64,000 bases of DNA from Pseudomonadota bacterium (GTDB taxonomy: Bacteria; Desulfobacterota; Desulfuromonadia; Geobacterales; Pseudopelobacteraceae): assembly GCA_019352135.1 (NCBI GenBank), contig JABBNX010000004.1, forward strand, positions 1 to 64,000, in the 5' to 3' direction. Each line of letters begins with the position of its first letter. Position 1 is the first letter of the stretch. The translations under genes were made by a program, and so were the position numbers. This document shows positions 14,657 through 24,028 of the stretch, piece by piece. The notes under the pieces are model-generated. The model made no database searches. It saw only the letters and a list, made by a program, of their open reading frames with translations, and was not told the origin of the DNA.

Positions 14657-15103
14657 ATGGCTAAAGGAAGTTTTGATGCGACAGATTTGTTTGCCCCCTT
14701 GATGCTTCGCATTCCGCTCGGGCTGATCTTCATGGCTCACGGTTCTCAGAAACTCTTTGGTCTTTTCGGTGGTCAGGGATTGACGGGGACATTTAAAACC
14801 TTTGAAGAAAAAATGGGGATTCCGCCTATTTTCACATTGCTGGCGATCATCGCTGAATTTGGCGGTGGTTTTGGCATTTTGACCGGCTTTATGACCCGTC
14901 TCTCAGCAGCGGGAATCTCAGCAGTCATGTTGGTTGCCATCTATAAGATTCATTGGGCCCATGGTTTTTTTCTTAATTTAAACTGCGTCCCCGGTCGCGG
15001 GCAGGGCATCGAGTACAATGCCGCTCTGCTGGGTATGGCCCTCTACCTGATGATTGCCGGAGGCGGCCGATGGTGCCTTGACCGGCTGGTATTCAGGTCA
15101 TAA
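14657..15103 (+). CDS. DoxX-family membrane protein
   Basis: A 148-residue inner-membrane protein with about four hydrophobic segments. It carries the DoxX signature [21 protein letters not shown] with the G-G-x-G loop after it and [18 protein letters not shown] in the second helix pair. Some DoxX proteins are quinone-linked or take part in redox homeostasis, but the substrate here is unknown. The ATG at 14657 is chosen over an upstream in-frame codon because gaggagg lies 6 bases before it. A terminator follows at 15132, so it is a single-gene unit, possibly controlled by the divergent LysR protein. Confidence 0.85.
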   Translation: MAKGSFDATDLFAPLMLRIPLGLIFMAHGSQKLFGLFGGQGLTGTFKTFEEKMGIPPIFTLLAIIAEFGGGFGILTGFMTRLSAAGISAVMLVAIYKIHWAHGFFLNLNCVPGRGQGIEYNAALLGMALYLMIAGGGRWCLDRLVFRS

Positions 15104-15131
15104 TAACCTTCACCTATTGTGTTTAAAAATC

Positions 15132-15151
15132 AGGCGGGCTTGCCCGCCTTT
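15132..15151 (+). terminator. Terminator between doxX and prfC
   Basis: aggcggg (15132-15138) and cccgcct (15143-15149) make a 7-bp stem with a 4-base loop, followed by tt. The T-run is short, but the stem is GC-rich and well placed. Confidence 0.65.
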
Positions 15152-15188
15152 CGATTGTCATACAGATTGTTATAAGGAGTTACACCCC

Positions 15189-16772
15189 GTGGAACTGTTC
15201 AACCAGATAGAAGTCGAAAAACGTCGTACCTTTGCCATTATCAGCCATCCCGATGCCGGAAAAACCACGATCACAGAGAAGCTGTTGCTTTTCGGCGGCG
15301 CCATTCAGCAGGCTGGAGAGGTTCGCGCCCGCAAGAGTGCCCGACATGCAACATCCGACTGGATGGATCTGGAAAAACAGCGCGGCATTTCAGTTACCTC
15401 ATCGGTCATGAAGTTTACCTATGATGAATGCGAAATCAATCTGCTGGATACCCCCGGCCACAACGACTTTTCAGAGGATACCTACCGCGTCTTGACAGCC
15501 GTAGACTCGGTATTGATGGTGATTGACTCTGTTAAAGGAGTTGAAAGCCAGACCAAAAAGCTGCTGGAAGTCTGTCGATTACGTCACACTCCGATCATGA
15601 CGTTCATGAACAAGCTTGACCGTGAGGGACAGGAACCGTTTGATCTTCTGGACGATATCGAAAAAAACCTTCACATGCAGACCGCTCCGATAACGTGGCC
15701 GATTGGAATGGGAAAGCGTTTTCGGGGGACCTACCACTTATATACCAAAGAGTTGACCTTTTTTGACGCAGATGCAGATGACGGTACCGGTGAAATAATA
15801 ACGGTTACGGGGCTGAACGATCCACGTCTGGATGAACTGCTTGGAAGTCAGGTAGAAGAACTGAGAAATGACATAGAACTGTTGGAGGGGGCGGCAAATC
15901 CCTTTGATATGCCGGCATACCTGGCAGGAAAACAGACGCCGGTTTTCTTTGGCAGTGCCATTAATACGTTTGGTGTGCAGCAGTTGCTGGATGCTTTTGT
16001 CCAGTATGCACCGCATCCGTTACCACGCGAAACTGCAACTCGTACTGTTTCTCCCTATGAAGAACCCTTCAGCGGGTTTACATTCAAAATTCAAGCGAAT
16101 ATGGACCCGGCTCACCGTGACCGGATCGCGTTCTTCCGGATCTGTTCCGGCAAATTTACCCGGGGGATGAAGGTTCGCCATGTCCGTTTGGGGCGTGACG
16201 TTCAGATCGCAAACGCTACTATATTTATGGCACAGGATCGCACCAATGTGGAAGAAGCCTGGCCGGGCGATATAATCGGCATCCATAATCACGGTACAAT
16301 CAAGATTGGCGATACCTTTACGATGGGTGAAGATCTTAAGTTCACTGGTATCCCGAGTTTTGCCCCTGAACATTTTCGCAAGGTACGTCTGCTCAATCCG
16401 ATGAAATCAAAGGCATTGGAGAAAGGGTTAGTCCAGTTGGCTGAAGAGGGTGCTACCCAGGTGTTTAAGCCTCTGATGGGTTCGGATTGGGTTATCGGAG
16501 CGGTTGGACTGCTGCAGTTCGAGGTGGTTATGCACCGCCTTGAACACGAATACAGTGTTAAAGTGGCTTTTGAACCGGTCAGTTATGTAACCGCTCGCTG
16601 GGTTACCGGTGAGAAAAAGCATATTGAAGATTTTGAGAAGAAAGAAGCGATGCATGTCTATATTGATGGGGAAAGCAAGTTGACCTATATGGCTGGGAGC
16701 CAGTGGCGTCTGGATAATACTATTGAGAGCTGGAAGGATCTGGTCTTTCATGAAACCAGTGAGCACAGCTAA
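15189..16772 (+). CDS. prfC: Peptide chain release factor 3 (RF3)
   Basis: A 527-residue GTPase that recycles RF1/RF2 from the ribosome after termination. G1 is SHPDAGKTT, the switch region has [12 protein letters not shown]3 is [14 protein letters not shown] and G4 NKLDREG; the SEDTYR stretch is typical of RF3 and separates it from EF-G. I choose the GTG at 15189 because aaggag lies 9 bases before it; the open frame continues upstream without family resemblance. The length matches E. coli RF3 (529). A short unknown ORF follows after 3 bases, then a terminator. Confidence 0.95.
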   Translation: MELFNQIEVEKRRTFAIISHPDAGKTTITEKLLLFGGAIQQAGEVRARKSARHATSDWMDLEKQRGISVTSSVMKFTYDECEINLLDTPGHNDFSEDTYRVLTAVDSVLMVIDSVKGVESQTKKLLEVCRLRHTPIMTFMNKLDREGQEPFDLLDDIEKNLHMQTAPITWPIGMGKRFRGTYHLYTKELTFFDADADDGTGEIITVTGLNDPRLDELLGSQVEELRNDIELLEGAANPFDMPAYLAGKQTPVFFGSAINTFGVQQLLDAFVQYAPHPLPRETATRTVSPYEEPFSGFTFKIQANMDPAHRDRIAFFRICSGKFTRGMKVRHVRLGRDVQIANATIFMAQDRTNVEEAWPGDIIGIHNHGTIKIGDTFTMGEDLKFTGIPSFAPEHFRKVRLLNPMKSKALEKGLVQLAEEGATQVFKPLMGSDWVIGAVGLLQFEVVMHRLEHEYSVKVAFEPVSYVTARWVTGEKKHIEDFEKKEAMHVYIDGESKLTYMAGSQWRLDNTIESWKDLVFHETSEHS

Positions 16773-16775
16773 GTC

Positions 16776-17006
16776 ATGCCGGTTGGCCAACAAAATCAGA
16801 AGCTGAGAAATAACAGACGTAAAACAGATGGTAAGGCAACCTTGGCGGCTCTTCTCGGTATGTCGTACACCCATTTCCCGCTTATTCTGCCGGGGGTTCA
16901 CCCTCTGGTCGCGCCGCTTATCATGTTTCGTCTGAAACGGCGTGGATTTTCAAACTGCCGGGTTGAAGTGTCAGGAACAGGCCTGATTGTGTATGCGGAC
17001 CGCTAA
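16776..17006 (+). CDS. Small conserved-looking protein after prfC
   Basis: A 76-residue basic protein. Residues 25-50 are hydrophobic (LAALLGMSYTHFPLILPGVH then PLVAPLIMF), and it ends in FSNCRVEVSGTGLIVYADR, which reads like a real beta-hairpin. It starts 3 bases after the prfC stop, so it may be translated by coupling; its own ribosome binding site is poor. I recognise no family. The terminator at 17014 right after it supports a shared transcript. Confidence 0.45.
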   Translation: MPVGQQNQKLRNNRRKTDGKATLAALLGMSYTHFPLILPGVHPLVAPLIMFRLKRRGFSNCRVEVSGTGLIVYADR

Positions 17007-17013
17007 ATAACAA

Positions 17014-17038
17014 AAGGGCGCCCACGTCGGTCGCCCTT
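17014..17038. terminator. Bidirectional terminator between prfC unit and cheB
   Basis: aagggcg (17014-17020) and cgccctt (17032-17038) form a 7-bp stem between two convergent operons. Short T-runs lie on both sides. Confidence 0.6.
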
Positions 17039-17070
17039 CTCTGTACTCAACCGCTCATTTCTTCAACGGA

Positions 17071-18159
17071 TTACATGAACTTCGATATTTCAAAGCCGAT
17101 TTGTCCCAACGGCAGTACCTCATCAGCCACACCTCCGTCAACACAGGCTTTCGGCATGCCGTAAATGGTCGAGGTCGCTTCATCCTGAGCAATCGTAACG
17201 CCACCTTTCTGCTTCAGCATCTGCATCCCTTTGAATCCGTCATTACCCATCCCGGTAAGAATCACTCCCAACATGGCTCCCCCGGTCGCCTCAGCCATGC
17301 TTGATATTAACAGGTCAACCGAGGGTATATACACATATTGAGGGTATAAACTGGTTGGCTGAGTCTTGACGACAATGTGCCCACCCTGCCGAACAAGCGT
17401 GGTGTGCATCCCTCCCGGTGCAATCAGTGCCAGTCCCGGCTTGAGAATGTCTCCGTCGACAGCTTCTCTGATAGTCATGGAGCACTTTGCGTTGAGGCGG
17501 TCAGCATACGGTCCGGTAAACGCCTTTGGCATGTGGATGCCGACGATTATTCCATACGGGAAATTGACCGGGATGCGCGAAAGCACTTCCTGCAATGCAA
17601 CCGGCCCGCCGGTGGAGGCTCCGATGCCGACGTACTGAATCTTCTTCCCGAGGAATTTTGATGACGTCGGCCGGTGCGGCACGGAGATAGCTGACGGTGC
17701 CGGGCGCGTCGATGGTGGAACATTGCCGGGCACGTGGCGTATGCGCGATGCTATCGCTTCCTTTATCTTGCGCATTAACTCCTGGCGGAAAATGTTCTGC
17801 GCATCTGATGAGTCGGTAACGTTTTTCGGAATGTAATCGATTGCTCCGGCGTCGAGTGCTTCGAACGTTGATTTGGCGCCTTCGTTGGTCAGAGTCGAGA
17901 CCATGATGACTTTGGTAGGAGCTTTCGCCATGATCTGTTTCAGGGCGGTAATGCCGTCCATGCGTGGCATTTCGACATCCATCGTAATAAGATCCGGTTT
18001 GAGGGCAATGGCTTTTTCGACGCCTTCCATGCCGTCGGCTGCTGTGCCGACAATATCAAAGGAAGGATCTTTTGATAAGACACTCCGGATAGCCATCCGC
18101 ATAAACGATGAATCGTCAACAATTAATATACGGGTTTTTGCTTGCTGCTGCATTATCAT
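17071..18159 (-). CDS. cheB: Chemotaxis response regulator methylesterase CheB
   Basis: Removes methyl groups from chemoreceptor glutamates (and deamidates glutamines) when phosphorylated by CheA. The 362-residue protein has a receiver domain with D61 (MDVEMPRMDG) and the K in YIPKN, a proline-rich linker (about 145-170), then the esterase domain with GASTGGP (nucleophile Ser), VGIHMP (catalytic His) and GMGNDG (Asp). It is the last gene of the operon cheW-cheA-cheR-HDOD-cheB on the minus strand. An ATG 6 bases downstream is an alternative start. Confidence 0.95.
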   Translation of the reverse strand: MIMQQQAKTRILIVDDSSFMRMAIRSVLSKDPSFDIVGTAADGMEGVEKAIALKPDLITMDVEMPRMDGITALKQIMAKAPTKVIMVSTLTNEGAKSTFEALDAGAIDYIPKNVTDSSDAQNIFRQELMRKIKEAIASRIRHVPGNVPPSTRPAPSAISVPHRPTSSKFLGKKIQYVGIGASTGGPVALQEVLSRIPVNFPYGIIVGIHMPKAFTGPYADRLNAKCSMTIREAVDGDILKPGLALIAPGGMHTTLVRQGGHIVVKTQPTSLYPQYVYIPSVDLLISSMAEATGGAMLGVILTGMGNDGFKGMQMLKQKGGVTIAQDEATSTIYGMPKACVDGGVADEVLPLGQIGFEISKFM

Positions 18160-18185
18160 CAGGGCGTCGCCTTTTGGTCTGTTTA

Positions 18186-19085
18186 TTAGCGTGAGGATGG
18201 GTTGAAAATAGATGATACCAGTTCTTTTACATCAGGAATCGCATCATCAAGTTCATAACAGAAACGTTCCACATCCATCTCGGCCAACGCAGGTGATTCA
18301 TTTTTAAGGATTGTCCAGGCTTCTTCTTCGCTCAAATTGAAACTGATCCATTCGCGACCGCCATAGTTCAATTCACGGACAGTACAGAACAAATCTGAAA
18401 GGTTGACGATGGCACACAGAATCGGATCGACCTTAGCCTCACCAGGGCTATGGTGATATGCGATTACATCACAGTAGGCATCGGGAAAATTCCATTTGCG
18501 CGCAATGCAGAGGCCGATCTCGCAGTGGGTCGTCCCGAGCAGCTCAGCTTCGGCATCGACAAGTTTCACCGGGTGGGTTTTAATATGCTCCAGTACATCC
18601 AAAAATGGGTCGCGCAGGAAGTTACTTAGAAATACTTCGCCGAGATCATGTATAATGCCGGCAATATAGGCTTTTTCGAGATCCTGATAGCCAATTTTCC
18701 TGGCAATAATTTTTGATACCATGCCGACGCCAAAAGAATGTTCCCAGAACGCATTCAGCTCCAGTGCTCCCGATGTCCCGTCAAATGCATTGATTACAGA
18801 TGTTGTCAGAGCCAGTTCGCGAACATGACGCAGGCCGAGGTACACCAAGGCGCGTTTAAGAGAGGTGATTTCCTGATTCGGCTTGTAAACCGGTGAGTTG
18901 ATCAGTTTCATGACCCGTGCAGTCATGACCTGATCCGAGAGCATCAGATCAGCTACGTCTTCAACGCTGACATCAGGATCATCAAGCAACTGCAGAACTT
19001 TGGTTGCGACAATCGGGATGGTAGGGAGATCGTCAACGGCTCCCACCAATATTTCGGCCCGTTCCATCATCAGATTCTTATCCAT
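18186..19085 (-). CDS. HDOD-domain protein in the chemotaxis operon
   Basis: A 299-residue protein of the HDOD family (metal-dependent phosphohydrolase-like fold). The segment 'LPTIPIVATKVLQLLDDPDVSVEDVA' with SDQVMTARVMKLINSPVY is the family start, and IAGIIHDLGEVFL keeps an HD-like pair. HDOD proteins lack the full metal set and act as signalling scaffolds in Geobacter and Xanthomonas relatives. It lies between cheR and cheB with short gaps, so it is co-transcribed and probably feeds into the same chemotaxis pathway. The function within it is unknown. Confidence 0.88.
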   Translation of the reverse strand: MDKNLMMERAEILVGAVDDLPTIPIVATKVLQLLDDPDVSVEDVADLMLSDQVMTARVMKLINSPVYKPNQEITSLKRALVYLGLRHVRELALTTSVINAFDGTSGALELNAFWEHSFGVGMVSKIIARKIGYQDLEKAYIAGIIHDLGEVFLSNFLRDPFLDVLEHIKTHPVKLVDAEAELLGTTHCEIGLCIARKWNFPDAYCDVIAYHHSPGEAKVDPILCAIVNLSDLFCTVRELNYGGREWISFNLSEEEAWTILKNESPALAEMDVERFCYELDDAIPDVKELVSSIFNPSSR

Positions 19086-19103
19086 ATAATAAAACCTCTC
19101 GGG

Positions 19104-19931
19104 CTATTTTTTGTAGCCGAAACCACCGGGAAAGTGAACCGTCTTGAATTTGTCGTTAACGCCGTGCAGGGATTCCGACTGGCCGACAAAGAAGTAACCG
19201 TAGGGCTGCAAATTATTATAAAAGTGCTGGACAACCTTCGATTTTGAAGCGGTATCAAAATAGATCAGCACATTGGCGCAGAAGATGAAATCAAAGCTCT
19301 TCATGAAAATCATTTTAGAATCTTCATACAGGTTGAGCTTGTTGAAGGTGACAAATTTTTTGACTTCAGGAGACAGGATAAATTTACCATTATCCTCACG
19401 GATATACTTGCGTTTGTACACGTCGGGAATATTTCGAACGGAATACGCGTTATAGATTCCTTCTTTGGCCTGGGCGATAACGGTTTCGTTGATGTCGGTA
19501 CCGACAATTTCAATGATCCAGTCTTTCAACAGGGTAGGCCGTTTCTCGAGGAGAATCATCGCCATGGTGTAGGCTTCTTCGCCGGAAGATGAGGCCGCGC
19601 TCCAGATCCGCAGCTTGCGGAATCCCATTTTATTTTTGGCTTCAACAAGTTCGGGAAGCAATTTATTCTCGAGAGCTGCTAATTGCGGAACGTTACGGAA
19701 AAAATAGGTTTCGTTAGTGGTGATCTCATCCATCAGAAACTTTAATTCTTCAGACCCGCGCGGAGATTTGAGCAGCAGGTAATAGTCTTGATATGTTTTT
19801 GAGCCGGTAGCTTCCATGCGGCGGGTAAGTCGACTTTCCAAAAAATATTTCTTGGTAGTGTGAAAATACATACCGCAGATGTTGTAAATAAAATCACGGA
19901 GTTGTTCAAAATCTTTATCGCTGATAGCCAC
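19104..19931 (-). CDS. cheR: Chemotaxis protein methyltransferase CheR
   Basis: A 275-residue enzyme that methylates chemoreceptor glutamates with SAM. The N-terminal helical domain (1-80) carries the RLTRRM patch that contacts receptors, and the SAM domain has FRKLRIWSAASSSGEEAYTMAM and later DFIFCANVLIYFD. It starts at the GTG at 19931 with aaggag in front. Second last but one in the che operon, after cheA. Confidence 0.95.
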   Translation of the reverse strand: MAISDKDFEQLRDFIYNICGMYFHTTKKYFLESRLTRRMEATGSKTYQDYYLLLKSPRGSEELKFLMDEITTNETYFFRNVPQLAALENKLLPELVEAKNKMGFRKLRIWSAASSSGEEAYTMAMILLEKRPTLLKDWIIEIVGTDINETVIAQAKEGIYNAYSVRNIPDVYKRKYIREDNGKFILSPEVKKFVTFNKLNLYEDSKMIFMKSFDFIFCANVLIYFDTASKSKVVQHFYNNLQPYGYFFVGQSESLHGVNDKFKTVHFPGGFGYKK

Positions 19932-20002
19932 ATTTCACTCCTTGGGCGTCATTACCAATGAATCTTCTGCATATTAATTTTTGCAACAAAACCGGTTTTT
20001 CC

Positions 20003-21829
20003 TTATTCGCAGACCTCAGACATTGCAACCGGGTCAATTATCAGGGCAACACGTCCATCACCCAAAATAGTGGAACCGGCAATGCCGGGAATATTTGCCA
20101 GATAGTTGCCAAGCGACTTGATGGCCACCTCCTGTTGTCCAACCAGGCGGGTAACGACTAACCCCATTCGCTTTTCAGCGGCACCGACCACCACGACGTA
20201 ACAAAAATCATTCTCTTCACTGCGTGGTTGGACGTTGAATACTTTTTGCAGCCGAATCAGCGGCAGCACGATATCGCGCAGTTTTAGTACCTCTTGTCCT
20301 CCGATCAGGTGGAATTTGCGCTGATCGACCCGGATCGTTTCCAGGACTGACGAGAGTGGAATGGAATAAATTTCTCCCTCAACTTCAACCAGCAATGACT
20401 GGATAATCGCCAAAGTGAGCGGTAATCGTAAAATGAATTCGGACCCAAGTTCTTTGGTGCTCTTGATCTCGATCAGACCGTTCAACTTTTTGATATTGGT
20501 CTTGACGACATCCATGCCAACACCACGCCCGGAAAGGTCGGTTGCTTTTTCTTTTGTTGAAAATCCGGGCAGGAACAGCAGGTCAAAAACTTCGCGTTGG
20601 CCCATGGCGGCAAACTGCTCTTCAGTAATGAGCCCTTTTTCAATTGCTTTACGCCCAACCCGCTCTGTATCTATCCCACGTCCATCATCCTTGATGCTGA
20701 TGATAATCTGGTTGCCCTCATGCACTGCTGCCAACACGAGGGTGCCGCCGCGCGATTTCCCGGCCGCGAGTCGTTCCTCAGGGGTTTCAAGCCCGTGATC
20801 CATGGCATTACGGATCAGGTGGATCAACGGATCACCTATTTCGTCAACAACAGAACGGTCCAGCTCGGTTTCTTCTCCGACAATGAGCAGTTCAACTTCT
20901 TTACCCAAATCGCGGGACATGCTGCGAACGATGCGGGGAAACTTTTTAAAGACCTTCTCAACCGGTATCATACGCATCTTGAGAACCTGCATCTGCAATT
21001 CGGAGGTGACAAAACTCATGCGTTTCGTGAGTTTGCCGAATTCCTCGTTAAAGTCGGTGCGATTCACATCACTCTGTTGCAGGTCCTGGTTGATTTGAAT
21101 CATACGATTGCGCTCAAGTACCAGCTCGCCGACCTGATTCATGAGATCGTCCAGACGTTTTACATCAACTCTGACCGTAGTGTTATCAGAGAGGTCATCC
21201 CCTTTGCCATCGGTGGGCTTGGGAGGTGCCGGAGCTTTCTTGGGGGCGGCATCGGCAGCCGGTTTTGTGGCGGGGACTGATGGAGCTGCAGGAGGTGGGG
21301 CAGATGATGAATCAGGAGCTGTTGCCGGTTCAGCAGCACGGGGTGTGACTGGTGCTGATGCCGTGTCTCCGGGGGCAGAAACTGGTTCTGATGAAGGTGG
21401 CGGTACAGCGGCTGCCGCCGGGGAAGCCACGGCAGTATCAGTAAGAAACGGTAGTAATTTGCTGATAGTTCCTTCTGTTTCCCGTTCCTGAATTTCGCCG
21501 GCCTTTATATCACTTACCAAAAGCTTGACGAGGTCAGTCGCTTCCAGGATGACATCCATAATCTCGGGGTTTACCACGAGCTCACCCTTACGAAGCCGGT
21601 TCAGCACATCTTCTGTTTTATGGGCCACCTTAACCAGTAAATCAAACCCCAAAAAGCTTGACGCACCTTTAATGGTATGAATCGACCGGAAAATCCGGTT
21701 CATCAGGTCTGTGTCATCGGAAGCTTTTTCAAGAGCGATAAGGTCATCGTCAAGTTTTTCGAGCAGCTCGGTTGTCTCGGCAAGAAAACCGTCGAGCAGT
21801 TCCTGATCTTCGCAATCAATAGGTGGCAT
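20003..21829 (-). CDS. cheA: Chemotaxis histidine kinase CheA
   Basis: A 608-residue kinase that phosphorylates CheB and CheY-type regulators. Order: Hpt domain (1-105) with the phosphorylated H51 in SIHTIKGASSF; a long Pro/Ala/Ser linker (about 130-215) in place of a visible P2 (CheY-binding) domain; dimerisation helix pair (about 220-285); HATPase with HLIRNAMDHGLE (N box), DDGRGID and GRGVGMDVV; CheW-like domain to the end. The linker is low-complexity and contains several runs of AP/SP. The gene follows cheW on the minus strand. The missing P2 is unusual but not unique. Confidence 0.95.
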   Translation of the reverse strand: MPPIDCEDQELLDGFLAETTELLEKLDDDLIALEKASDDTDLMNRIFRSIHTIKGASSFLGFDLLVKVAHKTEDVLNRLRKGELVVNPEIMDVILEATDLVKLLVSDIKAGEIQERETEGTISKLLPFLTDTAVASPAAAAVPPPSSEPVSAPGDTASAPVTPRAAEPATAPDSSSAPPPAAPSVPATKPAADAAPKKAPAPPKPTDGKGDDLSDNTTVRVDVKRLDDLMNQVGELVLERNRMIQINQDLQQSDVNRTDFNEEFGKLTKRMSFVTSELQMQVLKMRMIPVEKVFKKFPRIVRSMSRDLGKEVELLIVGEETELDRSVVDEIGDPLIHLIRNAMDHGLETPEERLAAGKSRGGTLVLAAVHEGNQIIISIKDDGRGIDTERVGRKAIEKGLITEEQFAAMGQREVFDLLFLPGFSTKEKATDLSGRGVGMDVVKTNIKKLNGLIEIKSTKELGSEFILRLPLTLAIIQSLLVEVEGEIYSIPLSSVLETIRVDQRKFHLIGGQEVLKLRDIVLPLIRLQKVFNVQPRSEENDFCYVVVVGAAEKRMGLVVTRLVGQQEVAIKSLGNYLANIPGIAGSTILGDGRVALIIDPVAMSEVCE

Positions 21830-21868
21830 GGTACGCGACTCCTGAACGTTTAATGGAGATAAATTTCA

Positions 21869-22363
21869 TTACATTCCGGTGAACAAATTCTTTTCATCAC
21901 GGGAAAACATCTTCTCCAGATTAAGTAAAACAAGCAGGCGGTCGGCCTGGTTAATAACTCCGGCAATACATTCCTGATCAATGCCACCGGCTACCATTGC
22001 AGGAGATGGTTGGATCTCGCTGCCGGAGATTCTTATGACCTCCGACACTGCGTCAACAATGAATCCCATCAGTTCACCGTCCATGTCCATAACCATGATT
22101 CTGGTTTGTTTGTCGTTCTCAGGTTCAATCAGGCCGAATTTTTTTCTCATGCAGATAATTGGGACAACCTTGCCGCGCAGGTTGATTACCCCCTCAACAT
22201 ACTGTGGGGTGTTCGGTACGCGAGTTACAATCGGCATGCGAATGATTTCGCGAACTTTGAGTACGTCTACCCCATACTCTTCCTGGTCAAGGTTGAAGCT
22301 TACCAGTTGGATAAGTTCATTGTGAGTGTCATCAGTTTTTACCGGCACCAGTGCATTTTGCAT
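21869..22363 (-). CDS. cheW: Chemotaxis coupling protein CheW
   Basis: A 164-residue adaptor that links CheA to the chemoreceptors. It shows the CheW pattern LVSFNLDQEEYGVDVLKVREI, then PNTPQYVEGVINLRGKVVPII and the ILVLLNLEKMF end. I choose the ATG at 22363, 9 bases after aggag, rather than the TTG just before it. First gene of the operon, and so where its promoter should lie (22364-22560). Confidence 0.94.
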   Translation of the reverse strand: MQNALVPVKTDDTHNELIQLVSFNLDQEEYGVDVLKVREIIRMPIVTRVPNTPQYVEGVINLRGKVVPIICMRKKFGLIEPENDKQTRIMVMDMDGELMGFIVDAVSEVIRISGSEIQPSPAMVAGGIDQECIAGVINQADRLLVLLNLEKMFSRDEKNLFTGM

Positions 22364-22559
22364 CAATTAATCTCCTCGAACAAAATGGATGTCCACCAAA
22401 CAGCTGGTACATAGATGCTATCTATGAATGGATACGGGCGGCAATTTATCATGCATATCAATCTATATCAAGCAACATGCAATAAAAAAACAGTCAAAAA
22501 CAAGATTGTAACAGCATGTTACCCGTCACTTCTGAATGAACTTCCCGTGAGTCATTTTA

Positions 22560-22587
22560 TTGACATTTGTTTTAATGTATGTAGTAT
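22560..22587 (+). promoter_or_regulatory. Putative promoter of the sigma-54 regulator gene
   Basis: ttgaca (22560-22565), 16 bases, then tagtat (22582-22587). It lies 40 bases before the start at 22628 and points away from cheW. Confidence 0.5.
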
Positions 22588-22627
22588 GGCAAAAAAGGTT
22601 ACTTATTTCAGGGGGGCTTGATCAGCC

Positions 22628-24028
22628 ATGCGTGGAAACGGCACTATTTTCATAGCAGACAATGATGTGAAAACACGGGATCTGGTGTCGGCTTTTCTCA
22701 GATATCAAGGCTACAGTATTGCCGAAGCAGAAGGTGACGCTCCTCTTTTTGACACACTCCAAAAAAATAATATTGATATTGTTATCGCCGATTTACCCTA
22801 CCTGCAGTCGATAGCTCCCGATTTCAACGAGCGAAGGTCCGTGCTTAATCCTTTGATGATGCTGATCGGATATGGTGAAACAAGGGCTACCGAGCTGAAA
22901 TTACCTGCGAGTGAGACGGTCTTTACGCTTCCGAAACCGCTTAATCTGGATGAGCTGGAAAGTCTTGTCATGCGGGCGCGTGAGTATCAATCCATGAAAA
23001 TGTACGAGAGTGACCGCTCTGCTCAAAATCAACTCCTCTCAACCACCATGATCGGCACAAGTGCGCCGATGCGGGCACTTTTTGAAATGATTACGAAGGT
23101 GGCTGCCTCAAATGCGACCGTCCTGATACAGGGCGAATCAGGAACCGGCAAAGAACTTGCAGCAAGAGCGATTCATCAACTGAGTGACAGGAATGCGAAA
23201 AACTTTGTGCCGGTCAACTGTGCGGCTATTCCTGATGATCTGCTCGAAAGTGAATTGTTCGGCCATGTTAAAGGTTCTTTTACCGGAGCCTATGCTAACC
23301 GGGTCGGCCGCTTCGAGATGGCTGACAAGGGCACATTGTTTCTGGATGAAATTGGTGATATGAAGGCCAATTTGCAGGTTAAATTGTTGCGGGTTCTTCA
23401 AAACAGGGAGTTTGAGCCGGTTGGAGCGTCAAAATCGCAAAAAGTTAATGTCCGTATTGTTGCTGCCACCAATAAAAACCTGGAAGAAATGGTGATCAGC
23501 CGTGACTTTCGCGAGGATCTGTATTATCGGCTCTCGGTTATTCCGGTCACGATCCCTCCGCTTCGTGAACGACGGGAAGACATACCAATACTCATTCATA
23601 CGTTTCTTACGCGCTTTAATGCCGATAAACGCCATGCGGTAAAAGGGATTTCTCGTGACGCGCTTGGAATACTCTGTACCTATGAATGGCCGGGAAATGT
23701 TAGAGAGCTTGAAAATCTGGTAGAACGCCTTGTTATCCTGAAAGGGAGTGGACTTATTGTCCCGGATGACCTGCCGGAGAAGTATCATTCAGGAAAATTG
23801 TCGTATCCCGAGCCGGTTATGGCACACGTCCTGCCGACAGATAATCCGCTTCCCGAGGGGGGGATCTGCCTCAATTCAGCCGTAAATGAGTTTGAAAATA
23901 ATCTTATAATGCAAGCTCTTGCCCGTTCGGGAGGGAATAAAAAAGAGGCTGCTCTTTTACTCAATCTCAAGCGAACCACTCTGATAGAAAAACTGAAGAA
24001 AAAGAACCTGGCTTTCAGCGAGGATTAA
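22628..24028 (+). CDS. Sigma-54-dependent response regulator (NtrC/FlrC-like)
   Basis: A 466-residue transcription activator. The receiver domain (1-120) has an Asp at 55 (VIADLPY) and KP (LPKPLN), but the acidic pocket near the start reads ADND rather than DDE/DD, so phosphorylation is likely but not certain. The AAA+ domain (about 138-375) has GESGTGKE, the contact loop reads GSFTGA rather than the usual GAFTGA, and LFLDEIGD is Walker B. A Fis-type HTH ends the protein (NKKEAALLLNLKRTTLIEKL). It is divergent from the che operon and its stop overlaps the next start (TAATG), so it is co-translated with a transglycosylase. It may control motility genes. Confidence 0.92.
   Translation: MRGNGTIFIADNDVKTRDLVSAFLRYQGYSIAEAEGDAPLFDTLQKNNIDIVIADLPYLQSIAPDFNERRSVLNPLMMLIGYGETRATELKLPASETVFTLPKPLNLDELESLVMRAREYQSMKMYESDRSAQNQLLSTTMIGTSAPMRALFEMITKVAASNATVLIQGESGTGKELAARAIHQLSDRNAKNFVPVNCAAIPDDLLESELFGHVKGSFTGAYANRVGRFEMADKGTLFLDEIGDMKANLQVKLLRVLQNREFEPVGASKSQKVNVRIVAATNKNLEEMVISRDFREDLYYRLSVIPVTIPPLRERREDIPILIHTFLTRFNADKRHAVKGISRDALGILCTYEWPGNVRELENLVERLVILKGSGLIVPDDLPEKYHSGKLSYPEPVMAHVLPTDNPLPEGGICLNSAVNEFENNLIMQALARSGGNKKEAALLLNLKRTTLIEKLKKKNLAFSED

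Noticed and set aside
20597-21280. 227-codon plus-strand frame
   Set aside because: Antisense to cheA; the cheA reading shows all kinase boxes.
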